Origin: Argyresthia goedartella
Taxonomy: Eukaryota; Arthropoda; Insecta; Lepidoptera; Argyresthiidae
Direction: 5' to 3'
NCBI GenBank assembly: GCA_949825045.1
Contig: OX463829.1
Span: 21,050,715-21,114,714 of the forward strand
DNA: 64,000 bases
Part shown: one piece after another, positions 25,009 to 36,575 of the stretch
Numbering within the stretch: position 1 is the first letter of the stretch
Layout of the letters: the number at the start of each line of letters is the position of its first letter
The notes under the pieces: generated by a model
Databases searched by the model: none
What the model was told of the DNA's origin: nothing
Seen by the model: only the letters and a program-made list of their open reading frames with translations
Translations under genes and position numbers: made by a program

Positions 25009-26007
25009 AAGATCATACCTAAGCAATAGAATTCAAAAGGCAGAAGTTAACGGCGTAAAATCTGATGGATCGGGTGTTAAAATTGGCGTTCCACAAGGTT
25101 CCATATTAGGCCCTTTCTTATTCCTGGTATATATTAATGATCTGCCTTTCATGGTGGAGAAATTAACTGACATAGTGTTGTTTGCTGATGATACTTCAAT
25201 GGTCTTCAAAATTGAAAGACAAAAAGGAGATTTTGATGATGTTAATGGTCTTTAACCTTGAATTGGTTCACAGTTAATAATTTATTGTTAAACGCTGGTA
25301 AAACCAAGTGTATCAAATTCTCACTTCCAAATGTCAGGCAAGTTGAGACCAGTTTGGTGTTAGACAACAGCACGTTAGAATTGGTAAATGATACGAAGTT
25401 TCTTGGAATAACCATTGATAGTAAATTGCAGTGGGGACCCCACATAGATAAATTGGCTGGTAAATTAAGTTCTGCGGCTTACGCTGTTAGGAACATCAGA
25501 CAAAGCACGGATGTGGCTACATCTAGGCTAGTATATTTTAGTTACTTTCATAGTGTGATGTCCTATGGTATCTTGTTGTGGGGGAAAGCAGCGGATATTC
25601 AAACTATTTTTATTTTACAGAAAAGAGCTATTCGAGCAATTTATAATTTAAAACGAACAGACTCCTTAAGAGAGCTTTTTAAAGAAATTGACATACTAAC
25701 AGTAGCTAGTCAATTTATTTTCGAAAATATAATGTATGTACGCAAGAACCTTACAACATTTTCCAAACTTAGCGACAGCTGTAATGTTAACCTAAGAAAT
25801 AATCACAGACTATGTGCGCCCCGTTTTAGACTCGCGAAGGTTAGCAATTCTTTCAAGGGTCAGTGCATTCTCTACTACAATAAGATACCTCTGGAGATTT
25901 TGAAATTGCCATTTGAGCAATTTAAAAAGCATGTTAAAGCGACTTTGTCGAAAAAGGGATATTACAATGTTCAAGATTACTTAAATGACAGGACTGTATG
26001 GGGTTAA
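25009..26007 (+). pseudogene. LINE reverse transcriptase, C-terminal half
   Basis: RNA-dependent DNA polymerase that would copy LINE RNA at a nicked target. Visible blocks in order are GVPQGSILGPFLFLVYINDL, the catalytic box DIVLFADDTSMVF, FTVNNLLLNAGKTKCIKF, then TKFLGITIDSKLQWGPHIDKLAG, the thumb-like SVMSYGILLWGKAADI, and a C-terminus ending DYLNDRTVWG. A one-base shift near 25250 and the TAA at 25253 break the frame between the FADD box and the next block. The endonuclease and the first polymerase blocks are absent. The family call (Jockey/CR1-like) is by motif recognition only. Confidence 0.88.
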
Positions 26008-26270
26008 TCTGGCTCAACACAGACCTTGCTGTTAATAATTTTGTAATTATTTATTCCTGCTTATTAATCATAACAATTAAATTTTTCATATTTGTATTAG
26101 TTAAGCACAACCTATTTTTAAAAGAGATCTAAAAATAAATCTGTGTGAGTTTCTACGCCCTTCTTCTCCCACAGTGGTCCAATGTAGAGAAGAGGCAAAA
26201 AATGACGTTTGCTAAGTATATATAAATATCTGCAGTAATAAAGTACTTTGACTATTGACTATTGACTATT
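25009..26270 (+). mobile_element. Jockey/CR1-like LINE, 5'-truncated
   Basis: Plus-strand retrotransposon fragment. It holds the second half of the reverse transcriptase, a short 3' untranslated region with aataaag, and a (gactatt)n tail at 26249-26270. The 5' truncation is expected from target-primed reverse transcription. It is inserted in an older minus-strand copy of the same family. Related pieces lie at 24914-25008 plus 26271-26585, 38282-38616, and in diverged form at 59925-62470. Confidence 0.88.
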
Positions 26271-26585
26271 GTGGGAGAAGAATGGCGTAGAAACTCCCAC
26301 AGATTGATTTTTAGATCTCTTTTAAAAATAGGTTGTGCTTAACTAATACAAATATGAAAAATTTAATTATTATAATTAATAAGCAGGAATATATAATGAC
26401 AAAATTAATAACTTATTTATTTATTTACTAATTACAGAGTTTACAGCACATACGATACAAATAAGACAAAAAGGTAAACTTATCTTTGGCCAATTACAAA
26501 CTCTCATTATTTAAGACAGCAGACAGACAGACATTTAACAGCAAGATCTGTGTTGAGCTAGATTAACCCCATACAGTCCTGTCAT
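26271..26585 (-). mobile_element. Jockey/CR1-like LINE 3' end, second half
   Basis: Continues the fragment at 24914-25008 exactly where it was interrupted. The reverse complement runs from the codons of the RT C-terminus (gactgtatggggttaatct) through the 3' untranslated region. Relative to the other copies it carries about 120 extra bases around 26401-26525, including (gaca)n. It ends at the border with the gttccgtac repeat. Confidence 0.78.
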
Positions 26586-26610
26586 GTCCTACTCGGACTT
26601 GACCGGTTTT
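26586..26610 (+). repeat. gttccgtac-type repeat, right end (resumes after LINE nest)
   Basis: actcggacttgaccggtttt is the terminal motif of the repeat whose body ends at 24913, preceded by the duplicated gtcc. Confidence 0.6.
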
Positions 26611-29216
26611 ATCTATTATAAAAATAATTCAAAACGAAACGAAAGTTTATGAAAATTTAAATCACAAACAATATTTCTTACAAATTAAGTGCTATCAAAG
26701 AAGCAGTTCTCAAGTTGTTCACGATTCCGGACAGGAGCCCTGCGGCGCGGCACCTGATGAGGGCACTTACTAATTAATTTTCAAAGGATCCTAAAATATT
26801 CCAAGCTATCCCCAGATTCTGCAACGGACACATTTCACGCATCGATCGATGTCGTTCACGTCACGACGATGCAGCCATGGAAATCGGTAAATCGTAAAAA
26901 TCGTAAATCGTAAAATTCCTTTTACAATGTCATTAGGGAAATTGGAGTTCATTTATGGTTCCCTTAAACAGCTCTGCTATCGCCGAATTAAAATCGGTAA
27001 TCCCGTGGTTTGTTTTATGGGAAGCGATATCAGATAATTTATATCGTACCGTCGTTAAAGTGTAATGCTCCGAGTAGATCACGGTTATCGGTATCGAATT
27101 GTGACGTCATCAAACTAACACTGACAGTACTTGGGTAGAGGTCATACATGATTACATCACTTGATGTAAATCGTGATATTAATAATTTCTTAAATCAAAT
27201 CGTTTTATATCTTAATTATTTGTTTTATAAATTAAATTTATTAAAGTAAAGATAACGGATGGATAGATACCTCTACACATATATTAACATAGCTTTGTGT
27301 TAGAATACTTTAATTACAGGCCCAGCGGCGTCAGTAAAACATAATTTTACCCCCTTCCCCGGGTTTCCTTGGGCTCATCACCTGAGTAGCTTCGAGTTAA
27401 CTTGAGTCCATGCCGCAGAAGGGGTTAGCTGTGTCGGACAGGCTCAAATCGGTAAGTTACATTGACGTAAAGTTCGGCAGGGGTCTCTCAGACCCCATGT
27501 CACCACTTACGTAATTTTTAACGTAATTTTGCTGTATTGTTTTTTCACATTTTTAACCGAGAACAATCCAAACACCAGAAAAGCAGGAGCCAGTTGTCTT
27601 CCTCGATATAAGCGCCAATCAAATTACGAGTTTGAATCGTGTCCGAAACGTGTGTGCTTGCAGTGTGCAAAAAAAATATTTCCGGACTGCATATAAAAAT
27701 TGGCAAAGTTTGACCTTTGTCAATTTCGTGAAATTACACTTTTGATTTTAGTTATTTTTTTTCTTAATTCAATATTACTTCAATATTATAGAAAAAAGTG
27801 TTTTTTTGTCAAAATATGTTGATTTATTTTTTGCTTATGTAATTTGTGATTTCATCTCTAGTTTTTTGATTGTTAAGACGACATCGATCCATTTATATAT
27901 GATAACAGAGTTTTTACATACTTTGGCTAGCTACCACACTTAATTTCTATGATTTATACTAGATATCGCAGTGGGCCTCACAGACTCCTCGTCACCAGTT
28001 ACGTTACACAAAAACCATGTCACCAGTCAAAGGTTAAGCAGACCAACTTTTCACTTTTGTATGTTCCTTATCTGTTCCTGATTTTAGAATGTACAAATCA
28101 AAATGTGGAAAAGACCTTTCCACTGGTGCTGACGATGCGATGGCCCGAAATAACTGTCTCAGGGTTATTTTGTTTCCGAACTCAAGTGTCAAACAAAACA
28201 AAGCGAGGGAAATCCCCCAGCCGCTTCAGACAAAAACCCGTTTCGTTTCACGCGCTATTTTAAGAGCACTCTCTTTAAAAACTCAAGAAAAATCACGATC
28301 TATTGGTTATTTTTTTTTACTTACCCTGAATACTCTTTTTTTTGGTATGAAGACAGTTACAATTATTTACTGCGTGATTTTGCTCTAATTGGCATCTACG
28401 GCAATGAATGTTAGTCTGCTGTTTATGCGATCTGAGTTCCGAAGTCGATGGTATATTTCTAGCATAATTGCATATCAAATTGATCGCACCTTATGATATT
28501 TCCTGCAAGCTTCAAGCATAATCTTCTAATTTTCCAACAAATATCCTTCATGGAAATGGACATTAAAAAAATCGAGGAAAATGCAGGAATCGTCAACTTT
28601 TAATCATCAAGCAGGTAATTAACTATTTACAATCTAAACTCTGAGTTTCTTGAGCTTTTTATCAATGCATTTCATTTTATACTGGCAATGAGTACCTGGC
28701 CAGCAATAAACGTTTTTGTCGAGTAAGTGACGGATATCTTGGGTTATATTTGGGAATTGTCTGCAAATACTTTCTGTATAGTCCGCTGTTTTTTGCCAGG
28801 CGCTTTCGATTCATTGAAGAAAAACAACAACAGCGCCCCCTGTATGTTTTGACGTGCGGCGTCAATACTGGAAGCAATAGTCGGGCGTGATTCTAGAGTT
28901 ACCGAGCGAAACAAACAAGGCTGGAGTGAGTGTGAAAGCAAAACGACATCGTGCTGTAGAGGATCAAGTTACATACGCGTTCGACACTACAACCGTTAAG
29001 GCGGACGAACACCAACATAGGCACCGAGCGATATTCGTCTGGAACTTTGGTACTCGTGATAACTCCTTTATTTCGGAAATGTCATATATATCCCTTAAAC
29101 TCTTTCGATTAACGCCCACGGGCATCTTAAGATGCCATTTTTCCGTTATAGGTAATTTTATTACCCTGGCAGGTTCAAAATCGCGATGTCCCAAAAACTC
29201 CGTGGGTTTTAAAAGG
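26611..29216. other. Unassigned DNA
   Basis: No supported gene. There is a small hairpin (ggggtct, loop ctc, agacccc) at 27480-27496. The phrases catgtcaccacttacg (27498-27513) and cgtcaccagttacg (27989-28002) suggest a weak internal repeat. Open frames at 27949-28388 overlap each other in two frames without motifs. Confidence 0.4.
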
Positions 29217-29363
29217 TTAAGCTGTAATCCTCACATTTGAAATGTTCACATAAATTTATTTTGACACTGCTACTAATTGTCATAAGATAGTCACAAATGT
29301 AAAAAAAATACGATTATAATCCGAAGTAATTTCAGATGTAGGTTGGAGAGGATTACAGCTTAA
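29217..29363. repeat. Inverted repeat, 16-bp perfect arms
   Basis: ttaagctgtaatcctc (29217-29232) pairs with gaggattacagcttaa (29348-29363) across a 115-bp loop. A third partial copy, tgtaatcctcat, follows at 29374-29385. Confidence 0.8.
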
Positions 29364-29385
29364 ATGTCATGTTGTAATCCTCATC

Positions 29386-31449
29386 TAGTTACATATTGTC
29401 AGTTCATAGTACTTTCCTCTGTTGCAATAATGTCGTTATTGCAACTGACATGTAAAGGTAGACGTGCTGGCTTCTGAACCTATATACATTTTTAACATAC
29501 TCAGTGTCACAATTTATTGTCATGACGATTTGACATGAAATTTACTATAACTACACCGGTTAATTTAATACACTTAATACATGCGAACATTTACAATCCA
29601 ATGTAAAACAGAATCACCATAGTTGGACCTTTCTAGGTGTCCATCATCAGACTAATGAAAATGTCCTACGGTCATGGCTGTGTTGACAAGGCTACGGATG
29701 ACTATAACATCAATTCATATTCATCCTTCACAGATCGAATAATTTGTAAAGATAGAAATATGATGATATAATATGAGGTAACGATATAAGAATTAGTACA
29801 AAAAGCAAAGATAAACAACGGTTCGCAAACGAACAAAAACTTAATACAACCAAGAAAATATTTAGAACTTCTGTCAAGAGTTTGTCTCGGAACTAATTAA
29901 GGCTAATACTGGAAGAAGTTAAATTAACCCTCACTTTCCACTTTCCACGTGGCTAGTTTCTTAATTAAGTTCCGGTTTCAGGCACAACAGCAGATGTTTC
30001 ACCTGTTTCTAGTTACAATTTAAGTTACTAGTGTATTTATTATTCTCAATACTTAACTGGTGAGATTGAAAATTACAGCCAAAGGCTACATAAGGTACAA
30101 GAATCAATTAAATTTTTATCTTCAGTCATTGATTTTTAGATACAGTTTGTCGTTATTCGCTGTTACCAAATAACAGAAGTAGCGCACGACCTGAAAAATC
30201 ACATAAAGAACCATTTTCGATAGATTGCATATTTTGGAAAATGTAACAAAGTACGTTGGTAATAAATGCCGTCTTTCTGTAGAGTATATTTATTTATACT
30301 CAAAAACGTGTCCACTGTTGCAAAATTATTGTGAAATAACAGTAAACGAACATTCCTGTGATTAGAACACTTGTGTGGCTTCGATTGTCCTGGATTAGCC
30401 TCACAAGCTGTGCAGTGCTCTAGTACATTTGCTTGCTCTCAAGCCACAAGCTAAATATTTCTAATATTACCTAATATATTTATACATATATTATGAAAAC
30501 AATTTCTAGAGGAGGTAGGAAAAAAGTGTATATTTTCTAATTGAGTAATTAGTCTTATGGCTGGAGTTTTAAACCATCTTTTAAATCAAGTGACTGTGAA
30601 AATTCTTATTTAAACGATACCTACCAGATTTATCATCACAATCTTAAGTCTATAGAAAATAAGTTTAAAATATTCAAATCCTTAAGAGAGTATTATATCC
30701 TCTCGTACTGACGAGAGGATATAAGACGGAGCTGGCCTCTATGGGAAATGACAGTTCTTTCGCATCTGTGAGCCTGGTCGTTTTGGGTTTTTTTTTGTAG
30801 GTTCGTATTTAGCGAAACTGTAACAGTCTTCGTTAACAGATCTCTATGTTTCTTGAAACAAACCAATCAGGAAAGAGCAAGCTAGCTAATGAATGAAATG
30901 AAATTTGAACTAGTTGATAATTAAATTCATACTTTTTGATGGTTTACAGGAGGGGCTATATTTGTACCATTCTAAAAACAGGTGGTGTATAAAACAAATG
31001 TATGAAGGTCATCTATGTTTGAGTTTATTACTATTTTGGACACACTAACGTGTAATTATAGTAAATCAACGAATCCAAATAATGTTTGAATCAGAAATAA
31101 TACATAAAAATATACTAAACTTTAGGGTACTATATATTGAACATCACCATTTTGGTGCAATTCAATTGGAATAAAAGCGCAATTTGCAGAGAAAGGTAAA
31201 GGATTTAGTTAAGATCAAGTAAGAATCCAGTTATTTCCATAATTCTTATTAGATCTAGAGAAATTCCAATTGAAATTATAAAACGGGGGCCCAAGGTCTC
31301 CGCCTGTGAGCCTGGTCATTTTGGGTTTCACAGACGCCATCTTTCTTTCAAAATTCCCCCCACTGAAAGGTTATTAAGAATTAAGTGTTATTAAGTGTTT
31401 ATAGAGAGTAATGTTTTCCTGTTTGCATGCGCCGTAGGTAACAACATAA
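29386..31449. other. Unassigned DNA with a short hairpin
   Basis: No coding region supported. A hairpin with 14-bp perfect arms and a 4-base loop is at 30693-30724. A phrase tgtgagcctggtc(g/a)ttttggg occurs at about 30765-30786 and again at about 31305-31326, so a short repeat is present twice. Confidence 0.45.
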
Positions 31450-31772
31450 CATAATATTCACATACAGGCATATACATTATACTTCTGGCCCCACGCTAGG
31501 ATACCCTGTGTCGTGGGAACGTGAAACAATCAATCAATCAAAATATTCTTTATTCTGTTGGATAATTCTACTTATCTCTTGGAGCATTCGTCTAACATTT
31601 AATAGTAGGTGTACATTCCAAAAACACTTCTTTTTACTTTTACTAAACAGCGACTTCACACACATATAAACATCCAAGACCTGTTTTTTTTTGTATCCCC
31701 ACCCAGAGATCGAACCCAGGACCTCTCGCATGGTAGGCAAATCCACTAGCTCAGCGCCACAGAGGTCGCGAT
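31450..31772 (-). mobile_element. tRNA-derived SINE (copy 2), interrupted
   Basis: In reverse: cgcgacctctgtggcgctga (box A side), box B ggttcgatctc, the body aaacatcc/cttctggccccac and the end tgcctgtatg. Its middle is split by a 125-bp insertion at 31520-31644. The SINE breaks after cgtgggaac and resumes at aaacagcgac, a junction that is continuous in the copy at 45180-45366. Confidence 0.85.
31520..31644 (-). mobile_element. LINE 3'-end fragment nested in SINE
   Basis: In reverse it ends cagaataaagaatattttga followed by (ttga)n, i.e. an aataaa signal and a tetranucleotide tail of the kind seen on LINE 3' ends in this window. It is severely 5'-truncated and encodes no protein. Confidence 0.7.
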
Positions 31773-31810
31773 TCTATAGAGTTATATTGTATGGACTATT
31801 TAGTGTTATT

Positions 31811-32150
31811 GCGGGATCCTGTGACTAAGCCGTCGCTGTTCGTCCGTCCGTCCGTCATCGGGATTTATCTCATGAACCATAATGTATAGAGATTTTAAAT
31901 TTTAACAGAATGTGTATTTCGTTGCCGCTACAGCAACAATTAATTAACTACACGAGATATTATAAATAAAGGGGGGTTTCCATACAAGCGACGTGTTTTG
32001 ACACATGTTATAGTATGATTCAAATATGTTCGTAGATTTCGCGGCTTATCACGTGGTTGTGGTGGCGCTATTTGTTCTCTTTTTGTTTTATTATTTTTAC
32101 TGGCTTAGTTTTCTTGTATGATGCCCGACTCCGCCCCGCACTTGGCCGAT
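31811..32150 (+). repeat. gttccgtac-type repeat, degenerate copy
   Basis: Has gcgggatcctgtgactaagc, the (gtccgtcc)n run, tatctcatgaaccataatg, attttaacagaatgtgtatt and ggtttccatacaag. It ends cgactccgccccgcacttgg. The leftmost 15 or so bases of the family are missing or mutated. Confidence 0.65.
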
Positions 32151-32174
32151 GACTGTATGAAAAAAGTAGGTATT

Positions 32175-32925
32175 ATTCAATTCAATTTGTTTATTGCAAT
32201 AAATTACACGTTAGATGGAGGTGTTACAGTTCGCATCACTTAGGTACAATGTAATTTTACCCTTAAGGTGTAGCAATTAGTATAAAATAAGTATTTACAT
32301 GAAAAAATATGTACGCAACAACATTCATCCTCATTTAAAGTAAAATAACACGCCTATAATTAATTAATAGTAAAATAGAAAACTGTGGTCATTTGATATT
32401 AATTTATAGGTCATAATAATGTCAGTCATAATAACTAGGAGATAATTTCAAAATGTACATACACACACAGGATTCCATGTCGAAATTATAAAGTTCACTT
32501 AGGCTATGAGGACACACATGATCACCAAAAGTTTCCCTAGTGCTACATTTAATTTTAATTGCATTAATAATAAGTTATAGGTCATAATAATCAGTCAGAA
32601 TTAGGAGATAATTTCAAAATGTCATATACACAGGATTCAATGTCAAAATTACAAAATTCACTTAAGCTGTAAGGACATATAAACAGCAAAAGTTTTTTTA
32701 GTGCTATAAAAAATTTACGATATTCTAAGACTACTAAGGCTTCTGGTAACTTATTGTAAACCTTTATGGCTATCATTTTGGTTCCCCGAGAGAAGGTAGT
32801 AGTTCTACATTGAGGAACTTCTAGTTTTTATGATTTCTTTCGTTCAGACGATTGCTGACACCAGGTGGTCTTTGAGGAAATTTTTCAGGGTGACGTCTGA
32901 CCAATTTACACAACTCAATTATATA
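32175..32925 (-). pseudogene. LINE 3' fragment (RT C-terminus and 3' UTR)
   Basis: On the minus strand a frame from about 32900 reads PEKFPQRPPGVSNRL, then (after a stop) GTKMIAIKVYNKLPEAL with a following amphipathic stretch. 'YNKLP' is the conserved end of Jockey/CR1-like reverse transcriptases. The 3' untranslated part contains a local duplication (32408-32580 versus 32581-32720). The element ends aataaacaaattgaattgaa at 32177-32196 read in reverse. At least one stop interrupts the coding part, so it is a relic. Confidence 0.6.
32408..32720. repeat. Tandem duplication, about 173-bp unit
   Basis: ggtcataataat and aggagataatttcaaaatgt, followed by acaggattc, recur at 32408 and 32580 with moderate divergence. 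They lie inside the 3' untranslated part of the LINE relic. Confidence 0.65.
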
Positions 32926-33196
32926 TAACCCTGTTATAGTGTGTAGCTTAAGTTTTTTAAAAGAATTATACCTGTGCGTTCTATTTATGTATAGATATTA
33001 TGAAATTAGTAAACCAACGGTTAGCGCATTTATTTAGAGACGGTATATCACTATGATTCACGATTAACTTAAATCCTCACACTCATTTTACATTACCAGC
33101 CCAATTATACATTACCAGTGTCTTTCATCTTAAACAACGCCAACTTAGTAGACATTTGTTTTAATAAACTTTCTACGCCATTGAGGTGTAAAGTAT

Positions 33197-33452
33197 TTCA
33201 TCATCATCATCATCATCAGCCTGTCAGGGGACCCACTGTTGGGTACAGGCCTCCTCATGAACACGCCATTCAGAACGGTCCTGCGCAACCCGCGTCCATT
33301 GCTTTCCTGCCACCCTCGCCACATCGTCGGACCATCTGGCAGATGGTCTGCCGACCAATCTTTGGCCTCTTCTTGGCCACCACTCTGTCACCGATCTGGT
33401 CCATCTTCTCGCCTTGCCAAGTGTCCTGCCCACTTCCACTTAAGCCGTTCCG
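33197..33452 (-). pseudogene. RTE-clade LINE, 3' fragment (second copy)
   Basis: The reverse strand encodes the same RTE C-terminal signature as 6606-6932, here without internal stops for about 70 residues: a Trp/Arg-rich segment, GRPSARWSDDVARVAGKQW, VAQDRSEWR, then EEACTQQW. The 3' end is a (gat)n tail, seen as (atc)n at 33198-33216. Upstream RT and endonuclease are missing, so it is a 5'-truncated insertion. The intact frame suggests it is younger than the 6606 copy. Confidence 0.82.
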
Positions 33453-34816
33453 TAAAGTATTTACTTATCAATAAACAGTTTATTCCTAGCATTTATTTCA
33501 TTGTATTTATGAAACTATCACTCGATATAGATCTCATTGCCTATAAATTACCTATAGACTATATAGTCTACCATGACTTGGGCACCATTTTGCACCTATA
33601 TAGGTGCAAAATGGTGCCCAAGTCATGGTCTATGAGCCTACTACTGGAGTTGTTTTAGGATAAAGTTAAGAGTCTTGTCTTATCTCTGACAATAGAAACA
33701 GTCCTAACTATATCTTGTAAGGTATTTATAAGGTTGTGTACCCTTTTACTAAAATCTACTTGATGACATCTTACCTTTTGAGGGATAATAAACTCTTTAG
33801 ATATTCAATCGAATGTAATTATATTAGTTATCCTATAGTCCTCCTGTAGACAGTGAGGTACTGCTTGTTCACCCATCTACGAGCCAGACTCAAGTAAAGA
33901 TACTGATAATTCTTGTCAAATAAAATTACTCCTATTTACCTTTCGATATAGTAGATTGTATATGTACTGATATTATAACGATATTGTTTTCACGCCAGGA
34001 CCCAGTTTACGGAACATATTTTGCCACCAGCATTGTACCTTTGTTGTAAAAATACCGTAATGGCATTCGGTTAATGAATAATGATTAAAGTGTGGGCTTT
34101 TGCGTAGTTCCATCAAGGCAATTTTTCAAAACTATCGATAAAAGCCGCCAAAGAGCCACAGGAATGTCCCGCAAATTATTATTATCTGACGTACAGCACA
34201 GCTTGTGTGAGAGTTTTCAGCAATTAATATTGATATACCAATAAGTGTAGGTATATAGTGTTTACTCTACTACGATTCCGCTATTTTGAAAATGGGTTTC
34301 CATTTATCAGGTGAAACAATGAATTGCTAACAAAAACTACATTTTATTTTGTGTATCGCTTACTATGTCTTCATATGACCAAGCAAGGCTTATATAAAAT
34401 AGATCTTACTTTTAATCTACCAAACATACGTACGTTTCAATATACCAACACACATCACACAAAATATCAAATGAGCCGATCTATACCTGAATACCTGACC
34501 GTCCAAGCCGCCAAAGTTTCCAGGAACGGTTTGACGAAGGTACGGCTTCTTGGAGTGTCCTCAACCCTTTGTCTCCAGAGAGTACAATGGACAATCTCTA
34601 TGTTTTTGAGAAATGTGATATAGGATACCCCGCACCGACACATTTACGTGACCAATTTTGGCGAGTGTACAGTACACGCATGTTTGCGTAACCCTAGACG
34701 TACTGCAATGTGTTCGGTTTCCCCCGAGGGACTCGAATATGAAAAGCCTTGTCGTTTCGAACTTAAATAATTAGATTTGATTAAATAACGGGTTCTGTTT
34801 TGCAATAAACACATTA
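33453..34816. other. Unassigned DNA with a 60-bp perfect palindrome
   Basis: No gene supported. The palindrome at 33570-33629 has 30-bp arms with no spacer, and a further 16-bp palindrome abuts it at 33555-33570. A motif-free open frame at 34324-34623 is not called. Confidence 0.5.
33570..33629. repeat. Perfect spacer-free palindrome, 60 bp
   Basis: The left arm starts accatgacttgggcaccatt and ends tgcacctat. The right arm is its exact reverse complement, beginning ataggtgcaaaatggtgcc. No mismatch and no loop. Confidence 0.95.
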
Positions 34817-35008
34817 CAAACATTCAGGCACATACATTGCTTCTGGCCCCACACTAGGATACCCTGTGTCGTGGGTACCAATGACGTCACTCACATATAA
34901 ACATCCAAGACCTGGTTCTTTGCTCTTTACCCCCAGCCGGGAATCGAGCCCGGGACCTCTCGCATGGTAGGCAAAGCCACAACCGCTACGCCACAGACGT
35001 CGTCAATG
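34817..35008 (-). mobile_element. tRNA-derived SINE (copy 3)
   Basis: In reverse: gacgtctgtggcgtagcggt (box A), box B gggctcgattccc, the body ttggatgtttatatg and gacacagggtatcctagtgt, then gtgtggggccagaagcaatg, and the end gtgcctgaatg. Full length, with head and tail both present. Confidence 0.88.
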
Positions 35009-36575
35009 GGTAAAGGAAAGTCTTGTGACACAGAGAAGGTTGAATGAGCGTTATTTTGAGAAAAGGTACAGCTTTGGATTTTATTACTTCCAAGATATTG
35101 CAATAGATAAAATCAATTACTATCTGTACGTGCATTGTTTTTTTAAAGTTAGTGATCTTGTTGTATTAAGGCTAATCCTTCCCAATACCTTTGTGGTAAT
35201 GATTGATCTTTCAATCGAAACTTTGGAGGAAAAACACAAAGCTTTGTATGTGAACCCGAAAAGATTGTTTGAAAAGGTTTCGTATGTATAGCCGATTGGG
35301 TGAGAAATGTGGTCATCGGTAAGGAGTAGGGTTTTTTACTTCCTCTTGAGGACGTCGGTCGTCGGGCTGGCACGCCTCTTTCGTTTATTGTGTGTTTCCT
35401 TCCTTTTTCACCTTTTTCACTTTTGCCCGAGCAGGCTGAGTGCCCTCTTTCCTTCAATTCAGAGCGTAGAATGGTTTTTGTTTGTTTCGCCGCTGAGGCC
35501 TGGACATTTGACTGCGTTTCAAGTCCGGCTGTCTGGGCAACGAGAGGGTACGTCACGAACTATGAATGGAGCTAGCTAGGTAGAAGAGTATGGGGTATCT
35601 TGGCTGACCTCATAATGAAATGTGTTTCTGTAAAGAATTTTGCTCTTGTAAAGGCCACTTTTAAGCCAATAATGAAACAATTTCATCTAACAGTGTAAGT
35701 TGTGTTTATTCTTATAACTGAAAATTCATATTATGGTTTACTATAATGTAAATCACTAATAATTTAGTGATAGGTTATAATTATTATCATTAATAAATCT
35801 TCGTGAACGTTCATTAAGTTTCCTTTATACAGTATATGCTCACGTTATTTTTAATGATGCCATTTTGAGGCATTCCTTTATGTTATGAGATCCGTCAGTG
35901 TACCAGCTTCATTATAGTATTTGTTCTATATATAATTTTAAAGGTTTTTGCTTCGTTTTGTTGTAAGAAAGTTTAAGACCGGGATATTTCTCTGGACAAG
36001 TTTTTTACAAGTAAAATCTATCGGGTTTAGCGTCGCGATCAAGTTAGTTGGAAACAGAAGGGACTTCCATTTGATAAGTGACTTGAATATTATTAAACCG
36101 TATTGAGCTGTGATAGGGACATTTCTGCCTGCCCAAAATGATGTGAGGTTGATAAATACACAGGATAAAGGCCGACCCGTTTCTGATTCGCAATCAAAGT
36201 ATTTCCACTCCGCATTTAAAATAAGAACCATAACACTAAGGACTTAGAATTTGTATATACGTTTAGGGACTCCAATAATACTCTAATCTAGAGGTGTTTC
36301 CCCAACCAAGACGGATAAGCCACATCCAAGTTACACGTAGGTAGAATACAATTCTACCAACTACGGGGCGAATTACCCACTGTAGGAACAACTGTACTAA
36401 ATATCTTACCCTTAATTACGGGGGAAACTTGTATCATTTGTCAGCCCGCTTCGGAAAATAGGTACCTCTATCCATCCCCCTTGCAAACGAGTTTGTGCTT
36501 AGATTGAACCTTTTCTCACTGGGTGCATATACTTTTGGTTGAATGTCTGCACAAAACCAAAAACGTTGTAAATTA
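35009..36575. other. Unassigned DNA
   Basis: Includes a strand-asymmetric, T/C-rich patch at about 35330-35480 that yields a 135-codon minus-strand frame (35149-35556) and overlapping plus-strand frames. None has a recognised domain and none is called. Confidence 0.4.

Noticed and set aside
24914..26585. Interpretation as a single transposon with about 95-bp terminal inverted repeats
   Set aside because: The two minus-strand pieces join continuously when the middle is removed, so nested LINE insertion explains the inverted ends.
30693..30724. Possible microRNA precursor
   Set aside because: The stem is only 14 bp and perfectly paired with a 4-base loop, too short for a Drosha/Dicer substrate. 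Reported only as a hairpin.
35149..35556. 135-codon minus-strand open frame
   Set aside because: No recognisable domain; overlapping plus-strand frames are equally long; the underlying T/C-rich strand bias explains the absence of stops.
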